A stretch of DNA of 36,719 nt from Chitinophagaceae bacterium. Lineage in GTDB: Bacteria; Bacteroidota; Bacteroidia; Chitinophagales; Chitinophagaceae. The translations under genes and the position numbers were made by a program. Numbering within the stretch: the stretch's first letter is position 1; the number at the start of each line of letters is the position of its first letter. The stretch is taken from positions 1 to 36,719 of the forward strand of contig CANBSH010000021.1 of the NCBI GenBank assembly GCA_947372105.1. Reading direction: 5' to 3'. Below are positions 9,217-18,280 of this stretch, one piece after another. The notes under the pieces are model-generated. The model was not told the DNA's origin. It did no database searches and saw only the letters and a program-made list of their open reading frames with translations.

Positions 9217-10782
9217 TTAATATCCAGCGTTTTGTTGAATTTTTATTTTAGTATTATTATCAATTTCACGTTGAGGAATTGGTAATAATAATTTTTCAGC
9301 AGTCACATATCCTTGGATTGTTGCCAAAGATGGAGGAGACGGATATTTACTATAATGAGTCGTCCACATAGCACTAAAATTACCTTGAATAGTGGTAACA
9401 GCATTGATACTAGGCATTGTAGTATTATATCTTAATAAATCAAACCATCTGATATTTTCAAAAGTGAACTCTAATCTTCTTTCAGTGGCTAATTCTTTTT
9501 CAAAAATTGCGTTGGTAGTCACAGTAGCTGAAGTCAATGCTGGCAAACCTGCTCTTGCTCTAGTTAGATTGATTAAAGTCAAGCTTGCAGCAGTATTACC
9601 TTGCGCTTCAGCTAACATTAATAATACATCCGCATATCTTATTACAACCCAATCATTTTCTCCATCCCCTTTAAGAGACACTGGAGCGATCATTTTTTTA
9701 GGATATAAGTTATTCAAAGCAGTACCATATGTAGCAACACTCGCCGCTTTTCTAAGATCTAAAGCATTATAAGTATTGGACAATTCTAAGCAAGGAGCGT
9801 TAAAGCCAGAACCATCACCATTAATAACAGCAGTACCACTTAATTCAGGAGCAAATAAGTTAGGAAAAGGAGAACCTTGAGCAATTCCGCCTGCCTTGTA
9901 TCTTACTGCAAACATAACTTCCTTATTCATCTCATTATTGATAGCAAATACATCCGCATAATTTGCTACTAAACCATAACCGCTATTTGCAATGATATCG
10001 TTCAATAAAGGAATGGCATCCGTTTTACGATTTAATGTTAAATATACTTTAGCTAATAAAGCTTTAGCAGCCCAAGCGTTTACTTTACCTAAATTGGTAG
10101 TAGGAATAGATGCATATTTAGTAGTAGAACCATTTGCAATAGAATATTGTAAATCAGCAATAATCAATTTATAAATATCATCTGTACTAGAACGATTAAT
10201 CGTAAGTGCTTCAAAAGGATCAACTGGCTCATGAATTAACATCACACCACCATATAATCTTACTAAGTTAAAGTAATGATACGCTCTAATAAAAGTAGCT
10301 TCTGAAGTAGCAATCTTTTTTTGAGCATCTGTAATATCTACATCAGTTGCATCTGAAGTAACAACACCTGTTTCAGCACTATAATTTACATTTAAACTAT
10401 TTAAAATCACATTCACATTACGAATATTAAAATAATTCGCAATCCAGTAGTTATAAATAGCAGAATGAGAAGTGCTAGGAATAAACAAGTCCAAGTCACT
10501 TAAATCTCTGTTAGGAGCTGATTTACTTGCAGAGCTATACATAATCGTATTGTCACTACGTAATTCGGTTAATTTCCACTCCTCTAATAAGGGAGCTCTT
10601 AATGCATTGTAACAACCATTTAAGGCAATTTGAATATCACCTGCGTTCTTATAAAAGTTTTCGGTGGTGATATTAGATTGTGGATACAAGTCGATATTCT
10701 TTTGACATGATGCAAAAAATATCGGTGTAAGAAGCAATAATTTAATTATATTTTTCATAAGAAATACTTTATATTTTTTCAT
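9217..10782 (-). CDS. susD: SusD/RagB-like outer-membrane glycan-binding lipoprotein
   Basis: This 521-residue product matches SusD/RagB architecture. It has a lipoprotein signal with the lipobox FFASC (Cys26), then the N-terminal SusD region with QSNITTENFYKNAGD and a helical TPR-like core. The C-terminal RagB segment includes RLEFTFENIRWFDLLRYN (about 437-454) and the ending LLPIPQREIDNN, both hallmarks of the family. It binds the glycan at the cell surface as the lid of the SusC transporter. The frame opens at 10782, but an internal ATG (complement ending 10758, residue 9) would give an 18-residue lipoprotein signal of ideal length and may be the true start. It follows susC by 8 bp, or 32 bp from the inner start. 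Substrate specificity is not evident from sequence. Confidence 0.95.
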   Translation of the reverse strand: MKKYKVFLMKNIIKLLLLTPIFFASCQKNIDLYPQSNITTENFYKNAGDIQIALNGCYNALRAPLLEEWKLTELRSDNTIMYSSASKSAPNRDLSDLDLFIPSTSHSAIYNYWIANYFNIRNVNVILNSLNVNYSAETGVVTSDATDVDITDAQKKIATSEATFIRAYHYFNLVRLYGGVMLIHEPVDPFEALTINRSSTDDIYKLIIADLQYSIANGSTTKYASIPTTNLGKVNAWAAKALLAKVYLTLNRKTDAIPLLNDIIANSGYGLVANYADVFAINNEMNKEVMFAVRYKAGGIAQGSPFPNLFAPELSGTAVINGDGSGFNAPCLELSNTYNALDLRKAASVATYGTALNNLYPKKMIAPVSLKGDGENDWVVIRYADVLLMLAEAQGNTAASLTLINLTRARAGLPALTSATVTTNAIFEKELATERRLEFTFENIRWFDLLRYNTTMPSINAVTTIQGNFSAMWTTHYSKYPSPPSLATIQGYVTAEKLLLPIPQREIDNNTKIKIQQNAGY

Positions 10783-10790
10783 TTAGAAAA

Positions 10791-13700
10791 TTAAAAATTG
10801 ATGTCAATTCCAGCGGTGATTGTTTGTGGAATTGGGAATGAACCTCTTTGATATCCATCAATTAATACCGATGAATAAGGACCGTTATTAAATCTGCCTT
10901 CTGGATTTAAACCTCTATACCCATTAGCCATATGGAAGTATAAATTTTGTGCAGATAAATAAAATCTCATTGAGTTTATTTTTAATCTTTTAATGGTCGA
11001 ACTAGGTAAAGTATACCCTAAGTTTACTTCTCTCAAAGCAAAATAAGATGCATCTTCAATTACATAATCGGTTAACATCCAGTTAAAACCATTGGTTGAA
11101 TAAGGAGTCATGCCATCACCAGGATGCGCTGCACTAATCCATCTATTTTGATTGTAAATACGGATTGTTCTACGTGACTCATTATAGTTAGGGTCACCAT
11201 TAATCAACTTTCCTCCTTGTACTCCTTGGATTAAAAAGCTAAAGTCAAAACCATTAAATTTAAAGTTATTCGTAATACCCCAGTTAAAATCAGGATAAGG
11301 ATTACCTAAATTAGTTCTATCGCTATTATCAATTTTACCATCTCCGTTCATATCTACTACTTTCAATCCTCCTGGTACAAACATCCCTGTTAAAGAAGAA
11401 GTTAAACCAGAGCTATTGATTTGGTCTTGAGAAATCCAAACACCATCTGTTTTAAAACCATAGAAAACCACTAATGGATCTCCTACTTTATTACGATACA
11501 CTTCGGTACGCTCTCCTTGGTTTAACAAGAAAGCTTCTGTACCCAATTGTAAAATTTTATTTTCGTTATGAGAGATGTTTGCAGAAGTAGTCCAAGTAAA
11601 ATTCTTTTTTTGAATATTTTTAGTAGACAACTCAATTTCAATACCCTTGTTTTGTAAGCTACCTAAGTTATTCCAAAACTGAGGAACACCCGTAAAGGCC
11701 ATCGCAGATTGTTGTAATAATAATCTGTCTGTTTTAGATTTATACATATCTATAGTAAGATTCACTCTATTTCTAAATAAAGCTAAGTCAATACCATAGT
11801 TATTTTGGTTGGTGCTTTCCCAAGTAATATTAGGGTTAGATAAATAAGCACTAGAACTTACTAAACCTGGAGTAGTAGTACCCGTTCCAGAACCATAAGT
11901 ATAGTTCGCACCATATAATAAATCCAAAAAGGCGAAGTCCACAATACGGTTATTACCAGATACCCCGTAACTCGTTCTAAATTTCAAATTGCTTAACCAA
12001 GCAACATCGCTTAAGAATTTTTCTTTACTAATTACCCAACCAGCAGAGATAGACGGGAACTTACCCCATTTTTTACCTTGAGCAAAATAAGAGCTACCAT
12101 CTGCACGATAACTAGCAGAAAATAAATATTTATTATCGTATGCATAATTAATACGACCTAAATAAGAGACCAAACCAATTTGGTTATTGGTACCCGTAGT
12201 TCCTGTTTTATCAATTTGAGCAGCACTATTTAAAGTTCTAATATCATCACTTGGAAAATCATTTCCAGTAGTTTGTTGATTTTGTATTTTAGTAGTTTGA
12301 GAAGTAAAACCTGCTAAAATGTTTAATTCATTTTTATTCGCAGACTTCGTATAGTTCAAAGTATTCTCAGACAATAAATCAGTGTATTTATTATTAGTGA
12401 AAACACCAATATTAGTAGACCCTTCACTGTTATATTCTCTTTCGTAAAAATTTAAGCCATTCGTATAGTTTACTAAACTAGTACCCAATGTTTTAAAGAT
12501 CAAACCTTTTGCCAATTCAATACTTAATTCGGCAGAAGATTGTAAACGATATTCATTGCTAGCAATATCTGATCTTTCTACATCAGAGCGAGGATTTTGT
12601 TGAGCAGAACCACTTGGATTGGCTGTAGTAGCTGAAGTCCAAACGGTACCATCAGGCATATTACCTGAATATTTTAAACCAGAGAAATGTCGAGGATGTG
12701 CATAGTCACCAGGTAAAATTCCTGCATACTGAGGATTGGTATTCACTAAAGCAGCTGTTAAAGCATTGTGGTAAACAGGCAACCATGTTGGAGCTCTCCA
12801 AAAGTTGGTAAAGTTTTGAGAAGGAGATATTTTTTTAGCATAAGAAGGGTTTAAGTTAACTGTTAACTTTACTTTTTTACTTAAATCAATATCTACTTTT
12901 GTTCTAATATTGAACTTCTCATAATTACTTTTATTTTGAATCCCTTCATCATTTTGGTATCCACCAGAAACAAAATATCTCATTTCTTTAGAACCACCGG
13001 TAGCACTCAACATTATGTTTTTAAAACCGCCTGGTCTTAAAGATTCAGATTGCCAATCGGTGGATTGACCATTGCGAAGTGCTGTTTCAATAATATAAGA
13101 AGCTCTATCACCATCTACTACGGTGTTGGTAGATTGAACTACAGAAGGATCGGTAGATCTTAATTGCATTTCGGTAAATAACATGCCTACATATTCTTTT
13201 GTATTCATGATATCATAACGCTTATAATCTTTCTTTTGACCCGCAGAATATTTAAAATTATATTTTGTTTTACCTACCACTCCTTTTTTAGTGGTTACCA
13301 TGATCACCCCACTTGCACCTCTAGAACCATAAATAGCAGCAGAAGCCGCATCTTTTAATACTTCAATAGATTCGATATCCGCAGGATTTAAAAAGGATAA
13401 ACCATCAGGAACGGGCATACCATCAATTACAATTAAAGGACTCGCACCTGCATTCACAGAGCTAATACCTCTAATACTAATTTTTGGAGCAGCACCTGCT
13501 TCTGAAGAAGTATTTTGAATGGTTAAACCAGCAATTTTACCTTGTAAGGCTTGATCCACTCTTGATACAGGAGCTTCATCTAAGTTTTCATTCTTAAATT
13601 TTGCAATCGCACCTGTTAAGCTTGATTTTTTTTGCGTACCATAACCAATCACCACCACTTCATTTTGGGTGCTTACATCCGGTACTAAGGCAATATTATA

Positions 13701-13973
13701 CACTTTCGCACTTGTAATTTTTACTATTTGAGGGACATAACCCACAAAACTGATAGTAAATGATTTAGTTTCTTTGGCAACTGAAACTGAGAAAGTACCG
13801 TTTTCTTTAGTAGAAACCCCCGTATTACTTGTTACAATAATAGAAGCACCTACTAAAGGTTGTCCTGTAGCTTGATCAGTGACTTTACCTGTTAGTTCAA
13901 TTTTTTGAGCCTGTGCTATAAAGGATAGACATAGCATAGGAATCATAGTGAAAAGCAATCGAATTGATTTCAT
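10791..13973 (-). CDS. susC: SusC/RagA-like TonB-dependent glycan transporter
   Basis: This 1060-residue outer-membrane receptor has a signal peptide (1-22 ending AQAQ). A carboxypeptidase-regulatory-like beta-sandwich follows at about 24-100 (GKVTDQATGQPLVGASI), then a VVVIGYGTQ segment at 106-114. The plug domain (about 113-230) contains the SusC-specific SIRGISSVNAGASPLIVIDG and LKDAASAAIYGSRGASGVIMVTTKKG regions. The remainder is the beta-barrel, ending in the typical terminal Phe (DINF). It imports oligosaccharides energised by TonB-ExbBD, partnered by the SusD protein encoded immediately downstream. No N-terminal STN domain is present, so it lacks the extension used for direct anti-sigma-factor signalling. 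The 352-bp upstream space leaves room for its own promoter. Confidence 0.96.
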   Translation of the reverse strand: MKSIRLLFTMIPMLCLSFIAQAQKIELTGKVTDQATGQPLVGASIIVTSNTGVSTKENGTFSVSVAKETKSFTISFVGYVPQIVKITSAKVYNIALVPDVSTQNEVVVIGYGTQKKSSLTGAIAKFKNENLDEAPVSRVDQALQGKIAGLTIQNTSSEAGAAPKISIRGISSVNAGASPLIVIDGMPVPDGLSFLNPADIESIEVLKDAASAAIYGSRGASGVIMVTTKKGVVGKTKYNFKYSAGQKKDYKRYDIMNTKEYVGMLFTEMQLRSTDPSVVQSTNTVVDGDRASYIIETALRNGQSTDWQSESLRPGGFKNIMLSATGGSKEMRYFVSGGYQNDEGIQNKSNYEKFNIRTKVDIDLSKKVKLTVNLNPSYAKKISPSQNFTNFWRAPTWLPVYHNALTAALVNTNPQYAGILPGDYAHPRHFSGLKYSGNMPDGTVWTSATTANPSGSAQQNPRSDVERSDIASNEYRLQSSAELSIELAKGLIFKTLGTSLVNYTNGLNFYEREYNSEGSTNIGVFTNNKYTDLLSENTLNYTKSANKNELNILAGFTSQTTKIQNQQTTGNDFPSDDIRTLNSAAQIDKTGTTGTNNQIGLVSYLGRINYAYDNKYLFSASYRADGSSYFAQGKKWGKFPSISAGWVISKEKFLSDVAWLSNLKFRTSYGVSGNNRIVDFAFLDLLYGANYTYGSGTGTTTPGLVSSSAYLSNPNITWESTNQNNYGIDLALFRNRVNLTIDMYKSKTDRLLLQQSAMAFTGVPQFWNNLGSLQNKGIEIELSTKNIQKKNFTWTTSANISHNENKILQLGTEAFLLNQGERTEVYRNKVGDPLVVFYGFKTDGVWISQDQINSSGLTSSLTGMFVPGGLKVVDMNGDGKIDNSDRTNLGNPYPDFNWGITNNFKFNGFDFSFLIQGVQGGKLINGDPNYNESRRTIRIYNQNRWISAAHPGDGMTPYSTNGFNWMLTDYVIEDASYFALREVNLGYTLPSSTIKRLKINSMRFYLSAQNLYFHMANGYRGLNPEGRFNNGPYSSVLIDGYQRGSFPIPQTITAGIDINF

Positions 13974-14325
13974 AATAGCAATAGTTTTCGAAATTTGTTA
14001 AATAAAATACAATGTTTGTAGATCTAAATCTATTACAAAAATGAATGAGATGAGCAGGGTCAGTCTTTAATAAACAGCCCTATGAATTACTCAACAGAAA
14101 TATGTAATATGTAGGTAATCAATAATTTAGAACACTATTTTACTTATTTAGCTATAAATCAATGAGATAAGAAAATAGATAAAATGATATACAACTATTG
14201 CTATATTAAAATATATTACGAAAACGATGTAGTAGATTTTTAAAAAGTTTTTTCAAAAAAGTGGCTGAAAAGTATCAAAATGAGACTAAAGACTTGAAAT
14301 TAAGCGACTTAGCTATTTTGCATAT
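13974..14325. other. 352-bp non-coding interval upstream of susC
   Basis: This is the longest gene-free stretch in the window, very AT-rich. It lies between the stop of the large hydrolase and the susC start, both read on the minus strand. I see no convincing TAnnTTTG element on the minus strand; the nearest is a degenerate CATTTTTG (complement of 14036-14043). I see no strong hairpin, only an A/T-rich imperfect inverted stretch near 14240-14262. A regulated susC promoter here is expected from family precedent, but it is not demonstrated. Confidence 0.5.
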
Positions 14326-17300
14326 TTAATCAACACTTTTAATAATAATCGCCGCACCTTTCGCCTTATCTATCCACACTGAAGGAATGATTCCTTTTTT
14401 CAAAGAAGCCAACATCGCCGGAGTGATGGTAAAGGATTGGAAATTATTTACTTCAGGAAAATAAGCAGTGCAACGAAGAGGATCCAAGCCTAATTTTGTA
14501 AAGTCAATTTTAATATCAACTGTTGTTGCATTATCTGCCCAACTCGCAATACTAATTAAAGCAGCATTCGGTTTTTTATACACGGTAGCCAATACTTTAG
14601 GATCGCTCGTGGTAACAGGACAGTTCTCACTCCAATAGCCAATCATTTTAGATCCCTTCATTCCAAACTCATCCCATAGTTTCCAAATGGCACGAGGATC
14701 GGCGTTATCATCCCAAGGCATACGATTGGTCATACCATAAATCATACCACGATAAGGATTGCCTCCATCTTGTAACATCTCTCCCATCAAACCAAAAGGA
14801 ATACCACTTACTTCGGTTAAATAAAAATCGGAGCTAGCTTTTTGATAATCAAAATATTCACCAAACCAAAGTTTATTAATGTAAGGGAAGTGCTCCATAT
14901 ATAAGTTAGCACTATTATTAAAACCATCATTTTTATTAAACTGATTCGCAGAATGTAAATCAATAATACCAGGATGATTTTGTTGCGTCAACACACGCTT
15001 AACTCTTTTCATAGTAATGCGATCAAAAGCAACATCATCTAAATAAATACCATCAATGCCTACATTTTTCGCCAACCAATTCATGCCTTCTATATAATAA
15101 TTATGCCAACGGCTCATACCACTATTTACAATGGCCGCATCTTTAATATTAGGCACAAACCAAGCAGCTATATAATCATCCACAATATGTTCCTGCAACC
15201 AACTATAGCCACCACCTTTACCAGGAGAATAAATTTCATGACCTAAACTGCGTAAAGGAAAAGTTTCATAGGCATGGTTGGACAACTCACGCACGGTATT
15301 ATAAATTTTTACTTTCAACCCTTTGCTATGTGCTTCATCAATGTAAGATTTCATTTTGTCATGTTCAATAAAAGGATAATTAATCCAAGGATTAATTTCA
15401 TTCGCATGATGGATGTTTACAATTTTAGCACTGCTCATTTCTTTAATGGTATCAATAGGCTTATACGCATGAAAGAATTTTGCATCCCACTGAAAATCGG
15501 TATTCAATGTATGAAAAGGAGTAATGAGTAAAGTAAAATTATAGTACAAGGATTCCCCTTTATTTAAATGACGTGCGCCACTATAGTTATTGACAAGTAC
15601 CGTGTTGTTATTTTCGGTGATATGAATTCCTCCCTTATTATTATTGCCCCAAGAAGTAGGAAGTAACAAAGGTTTTTGTAAATAAAAATTAGTGTTAAGT
15701 GGACGAACATAATTTTCATCTCTCAACGAAAATTGAAGGCCTGCATTCACATCACCCATCCAAGCTCCATCTTGATTTTTAGTAGCTACCCCCCATACCC
15801 AATCAAATTGTGCAGGACGGAATCCTCCTTTTTGCCCTAACCCCATCATATATTTTGCAGCAGATTTTGACAGAGGCATGTTTAATTGAATATCATTTAA
15901 ATCGATATTTTCTAATGCAGTCATCTTTACAGTGTACACCATAAATCCATCAAATTCAATAGAACCATTTACTTGCATCTCCAGTTGATTAGAAGAAGTA
16001 GTAGCCGTCCATTCCACAGTTCCTTTTTGTTGTTTAGTAAATGCAAAATGATGGTTGACAGCTGGTGTAGAAAAAGCCATATTATTAGCAGTGAACTGCA
16101 TAGGCTTTGTTAAAATATTTTTAGGGGCAGTTGTGTACTCTGTCATTTCGGGAGAAAAGAAGGTTTGAATTTGTGCTGGCAAACCATCTGCACTTAAAAT
16201 TACTTTGCGACCTAACAAACTAATTTCTTTTCCTTTGACCACTAAAGGAGTATAAGGAGCAATGACATCATTTTGTTGTGCCAATGTGGAATTCAACCAC
16301 TTTAAACGATTTTGATTCCAAGGAGTTTCTGCACCACTATTCGCGATGGTTTTAGAAGTGATGGTTAAAGTAAATTGAATTTCTTGAGAAGTAAACTCTT
16401 TGCTTTTTACCATTATTTTTCCTTGATATACACCAGGCGTTGCCGATACAGGAACATCTACCCCACACCATAAAGCTTGAATATGATTCGCATCTACATC
16501 CACCACTTTTTTAAATGGCTTTTGATCATAGCTCATGCCCTCGGTATTAATACAAGTTATTTTGGAAGCAGGTATGGAACCACCATTACTCGATTTTAAA
16601 TCAGAAAACTGAACCGTAACTTGATGTGCATTTTGTAAAGCGAAAATTCCTAATTGAAAAGCATACCATTCTCCTTTATCAGCAGTGCCTTTAAATTGAG
16701 AAAGATTGGCATGTATCCAACGCAAAGGTAAATCTTGATTCATCTTAATAGGGAAAGTCCTGTTTTCGGGAATCACAATAAATCCATTCCCATTTTTGGA
16801 ACTACTCACTGCATTTGCAATCAATGATTTGGTTTCTGCTGCAGTAGCAATAACTTCCATGGGATAAAAACTATTCAAGGAATCAATCGCTTCAAAAGAA
16901 ACTACTTGAGCAGTGCCATTGGTAGGCGCATCCACTATATTATTTGCGATAGGTTTTAAATATACTCCTTTAGGATAGTTAGAACGGCCTTCATTTTTAT
17001 AAGGCATGTAATACACAAAGTATTTCCCTTTACCAGAACTAGGTTTAAAATGAATTTCACCACTCTCTCTATTTGCATAAAGCGTAACAGCATTAGACAC
17101 TAAGGCATTGGTTTGCGCATCTTGAATAATGATGCGTTTGTTTTGAGGATCTGCATCTCGACGACGCCAAGGCAATACCAATTTCACCCAACTAGCATTG
17201 TCATTCACTTGCACCACCGCACGGTGATTGCCTAATGAATCACGATCCCAACAATTGTTACAATTAGTATACGGGATTTCTAAAATAGCTTTAGAAGTGG

Positions 17301-17376
17301 TGGATTGTGCAGACAAGTCTGTTAGTCCAAATAACATGAAAGCACTTGTGCAAAAACTAAAAATATATTTAAACAT
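14326..17376 (-). CDS. Large predicted glycoside hydrolase of unknown activity (DUF6067/GH123-like architecture)
   Basis: This 1016-residue exported protein has a signal peptide (1-23 ending LSAQ). An N-terminal beta-sandwich-like region follows, with the PWRRRDADP segment (69-77) and YFVYYMPYKNEGRSNYPKG. A second beta-rich region spans roughly 200-350. The C-terminal half looks like a TIM barrel, including HSKGLKVKIYNTVRELS and, at about 775-781, DGIYLDD, whose Asp pair is typical of a beta-strand-4 catalytic nucleophile in hydrolase barrels. This resembles Bacteroidota proteins grouped under DUF6067/GH123-like, an assignment from memory held with moderate confidence. I cannot name the bond cleaved. 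It is the first PUL gene, placed only 18 bp after the toxin gene stop, so its promoter must lie inside or upstream of the toxin-antitoxin pair. Confidence 0.75.
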   Translation of the reverse strand: MFKYIFSFCTSAFMLFGLTDLSAQSTTSKAILEIPYTNCNNCWDRDSLGNHRAVVQVNDNASWVKLVLPWRRRDADPQNKRIIIQDAQTNALVSNAVTLYANRESGEIHFKPSSGKGKYFVYYMPYKNEGRSNYPKGVYLKPIANNIVDAPTNGTAQVVSFEAIDSLNSFYPMEVIATAAETKSLIANAVSSSKNGNGFIVIPENRTFPIKMNQDLPLRWIHANLSQFKGTADKGEWYAFQLGIFALQNAHQVTVQFSDLKSSNGGSIPASKITCINTEGMSYDQKPFKKVVDVDANHIQALWCGVDVPVSATPGVYQGKIMVKSKEFTSQEIQFTLTITSKTIANSGAETPWNQNRLKWLNSTLAQQNDVIAPYTPLVVKGKEISLLGRKVILSADGLPAQIQTFFSPEMTEYTTAPKNILTKPMQFTANNMAFSTPAVNHHFAFTKQQKGTVEWTATTSSNQLEMQVNGSIEFDGFMVYTVKMTALENIDLNDIQLNMPLSKSAAKYMMGLGQKGGFRPAQFDWVWGVATKNQDGAWMGDVNAGLQFSLRDENYVRPLNTNFYLQKPLLLPTSWGNNNKGGIHITENNNTVLVNNYSGARHLNKGESLYYNFTLLITPFHTLNTDFQWDAKFFHAYKPIDTIKEMSSAKIVNIHHANEINPWINYPFIEHDKMKSYIDEAHSKGLKVKIYNTVRELSNHAYETFPLRSLGHEIYSPGKGGGYSWLQEHIVDDYIAAWFVPNIKDAAIVNSGMSRWHNYYIEGMNWLAKNVGIDGIYLDDVAFDRITMKRVKRVLTQQNHPGIIDLHSANQFNKNDGFNNSANLYMEHFPYINKLWFGEYFDYQKASSDFYLTEVSGIPFGLMGEMLQDGGNPYRGMIYGMTNRMPWDDNADPRAIWKLWDEFGMKGSKMIGYWSENCPVTTSDPKVLATVYKKPNAALISIASWADNATTVDIKIDFTKLGLDPLRCTAYFPEVNNFQSFTITPAMLASLKKGIIPSVWIDKAKGAAIIIKSVD

Positions 17377-17394
17377 AGCTATAAATTTAAAAAA

Positions 17395-17829
17395 TTATTG
17401 TTTATTTTCTTGTAAGATTAATTTCCAAAGTTCTTCCGCATCCATCACAGGAATATTGCTATTTTTAAACCCCTTTCGGTCTCTTGTAACAATCACATCA
17501 ATTTTAGATTTGGATAAAGCAGAGTGATACTGCACTGCATCTTCAAAATCATTGAAATTAGATTGTATAGCTTGCTGAATGATTAATTTAGTTGTATCCA
17601 CTGTTTCGGTCAATTCAAATAAAATAGCAAGGGATTGAATGACTTTTTTGTGTGAATTCAGATACTTTTTTAAAATATAATAAATGTTGGTGTAGGAGAT
17701 TGCTGCGATATTTATTTTTTTATTATGATGCGCATAATAATTAAATAGTTGTGTGGCTGCATTGGCCCCATCTCCCCTATTCGTTAAAAAATCGATGATA
17801 ATATTAGTGTCTAAATAAATATTTCTCAT
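17395..17829 (-). CDS. PIN-domain toxin (VapC/COG5573-like ribonuclease)
   Basis: This 144-residue protein has the PIN-domain layout. It starts YLDTNIIIDFL (D7, D13) and has a middle helical region. NDFEDAVQY (D97) and VTRDRKGF (D117) supply the later metal-binding acidic residues. The usual second acidic residue, a Glu near position 43-48 in classical VapC, is not obvious: the segment reads ISYTNIYYIL, a form I associate with the COG5573-type branch. The family consists of RNases neutralised by a cognate antitoxin. The gene overlaps the antitoxin stop region by 4 bp (17826-17829), the classic translational coupling of type II toxin-antitoxin pairs. Its stop lies 18 bp before the large hydrolase gene of the PUL. 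Confidence 0.85.
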   Translation of the reverse strand: MRNIYLDTNIIIDFLTNRGDGANAATQLFNYYAHHNKKINIAAISYTNIYYILKKYLNSHKKVIQSLAILFELTETVDTTKLIIQQAIQSNFNDFEDAVQYHSALSKSKIDVIVTRDRKGFKNSNIPVMDAEELWKLILQENKQ

Positions 17830-18104
17830 TTTAATTTGTTGCGTTTTTGAACCAGCGCTTTAGTAATTTCATCTTTATAATTAAAATGAGCAGGCAAGTT
17901 TAATACCCCTTTAAGTTTAGCTACTTTAGGGTGAAGCTGGGTATGCTTTAGTAGGTTCGCATCTTTATTAGGCTTTTCATCATTTGCTACCGTCTTCAAA
18001 TAATTCTCTATCAAGGAAGAAAGGCTTGTACCCTTTTTTTGAGCATAGGACTTGGCCTTATAAATGACCTCATCCTCCATGACTAGGGTTAATTTTGTGT
18101 TCAT
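17826..18104 (-). CDS. Antitoxin of the PIN toxin (DUF6364-like, ribbon-helix-helix type)
   Basis: This 92-residue, Lys-rich protein begins MNTKLTLVMEDEVIYKAKSYAQ, followed by KGTSLSSLIENYL. This is a short beta-strand followed by two helices, the ribbon-helix-helix pattern used by DUF6364 and related antitoxins to bind DNA as dimers. The C-terminal half (about 50-92) is less ordered and would be the toxin-binding tail. It precedes and overlaps the PIN toxin gene by 4 bp. The start codon is abutted by a perfect palindrome that likely serves as its own operator, so autoregulation by antitoxin or the complex is expected. Function as antitoxin is inferred from fold pattern and pairing. Confidence 0.82.
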   Translation of the reverse strand: MNTKLTLVMEDEVIYKAKSYAQKKGTSLSSLIENYLKTVANDEKPNKDANLLKHTQLHPKVAKLKGVLNLPAHFNYKDEITKALVQKRNKLK

Positions 18105-18140
18105 TTACACGTGTAATTTTATAATTAAATGTACGTGTAA
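18105..18140. promoter_or_regulatory. Candidate toxin-antitoxin operator: 12-bp palindrome plus repeated half-site
   Basis: TTACACGTGTAA at 18105-18116 is a perfect palindrome directly adjoining the antitoxin start codon (complement 18102-18104). Its half ACGTGTAA recurs exactly at 18133-18140, 24 bp away, or about two helical turns. Ribbon-helix-helix antitoxins typically bind such paired half-sites to repress their own operon. No matching TAnnTTTG element was found between the repeats and the gene. Confidence 0.6.
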
Positions 18141-18280
18141 AATAGTAACCAAAAAAATATATTTTATCTTGGTTTCGCTCTTATTTTATTGAAATCTGAC
18201 TCTTAGTATTCATTCTAATTAAATAGGGAATGAAGTGGCACTATTCGTTCCAAAGACTATGAGGTGAAAAATGGTTTTAG

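Noticed and set aside
9392-9772. 126-codon plus-strand open frame opposite susD
   Set aside because: It lies wholly within susD, whose protein matches the SusD family over this region.
14036-14043. Possible minus-strand promoter for susC (CATTTTTG)
   Set aside because: It departs from TAnnTTTG at the second element position pair and has no TTG at the required spacing.
17228-17527. 99-codon plus-strand frame across the hydrolase/toxin junction
   Set aside because: It is antisense to two well-supported genes, with low-complexity Leu/Ser-rich content.
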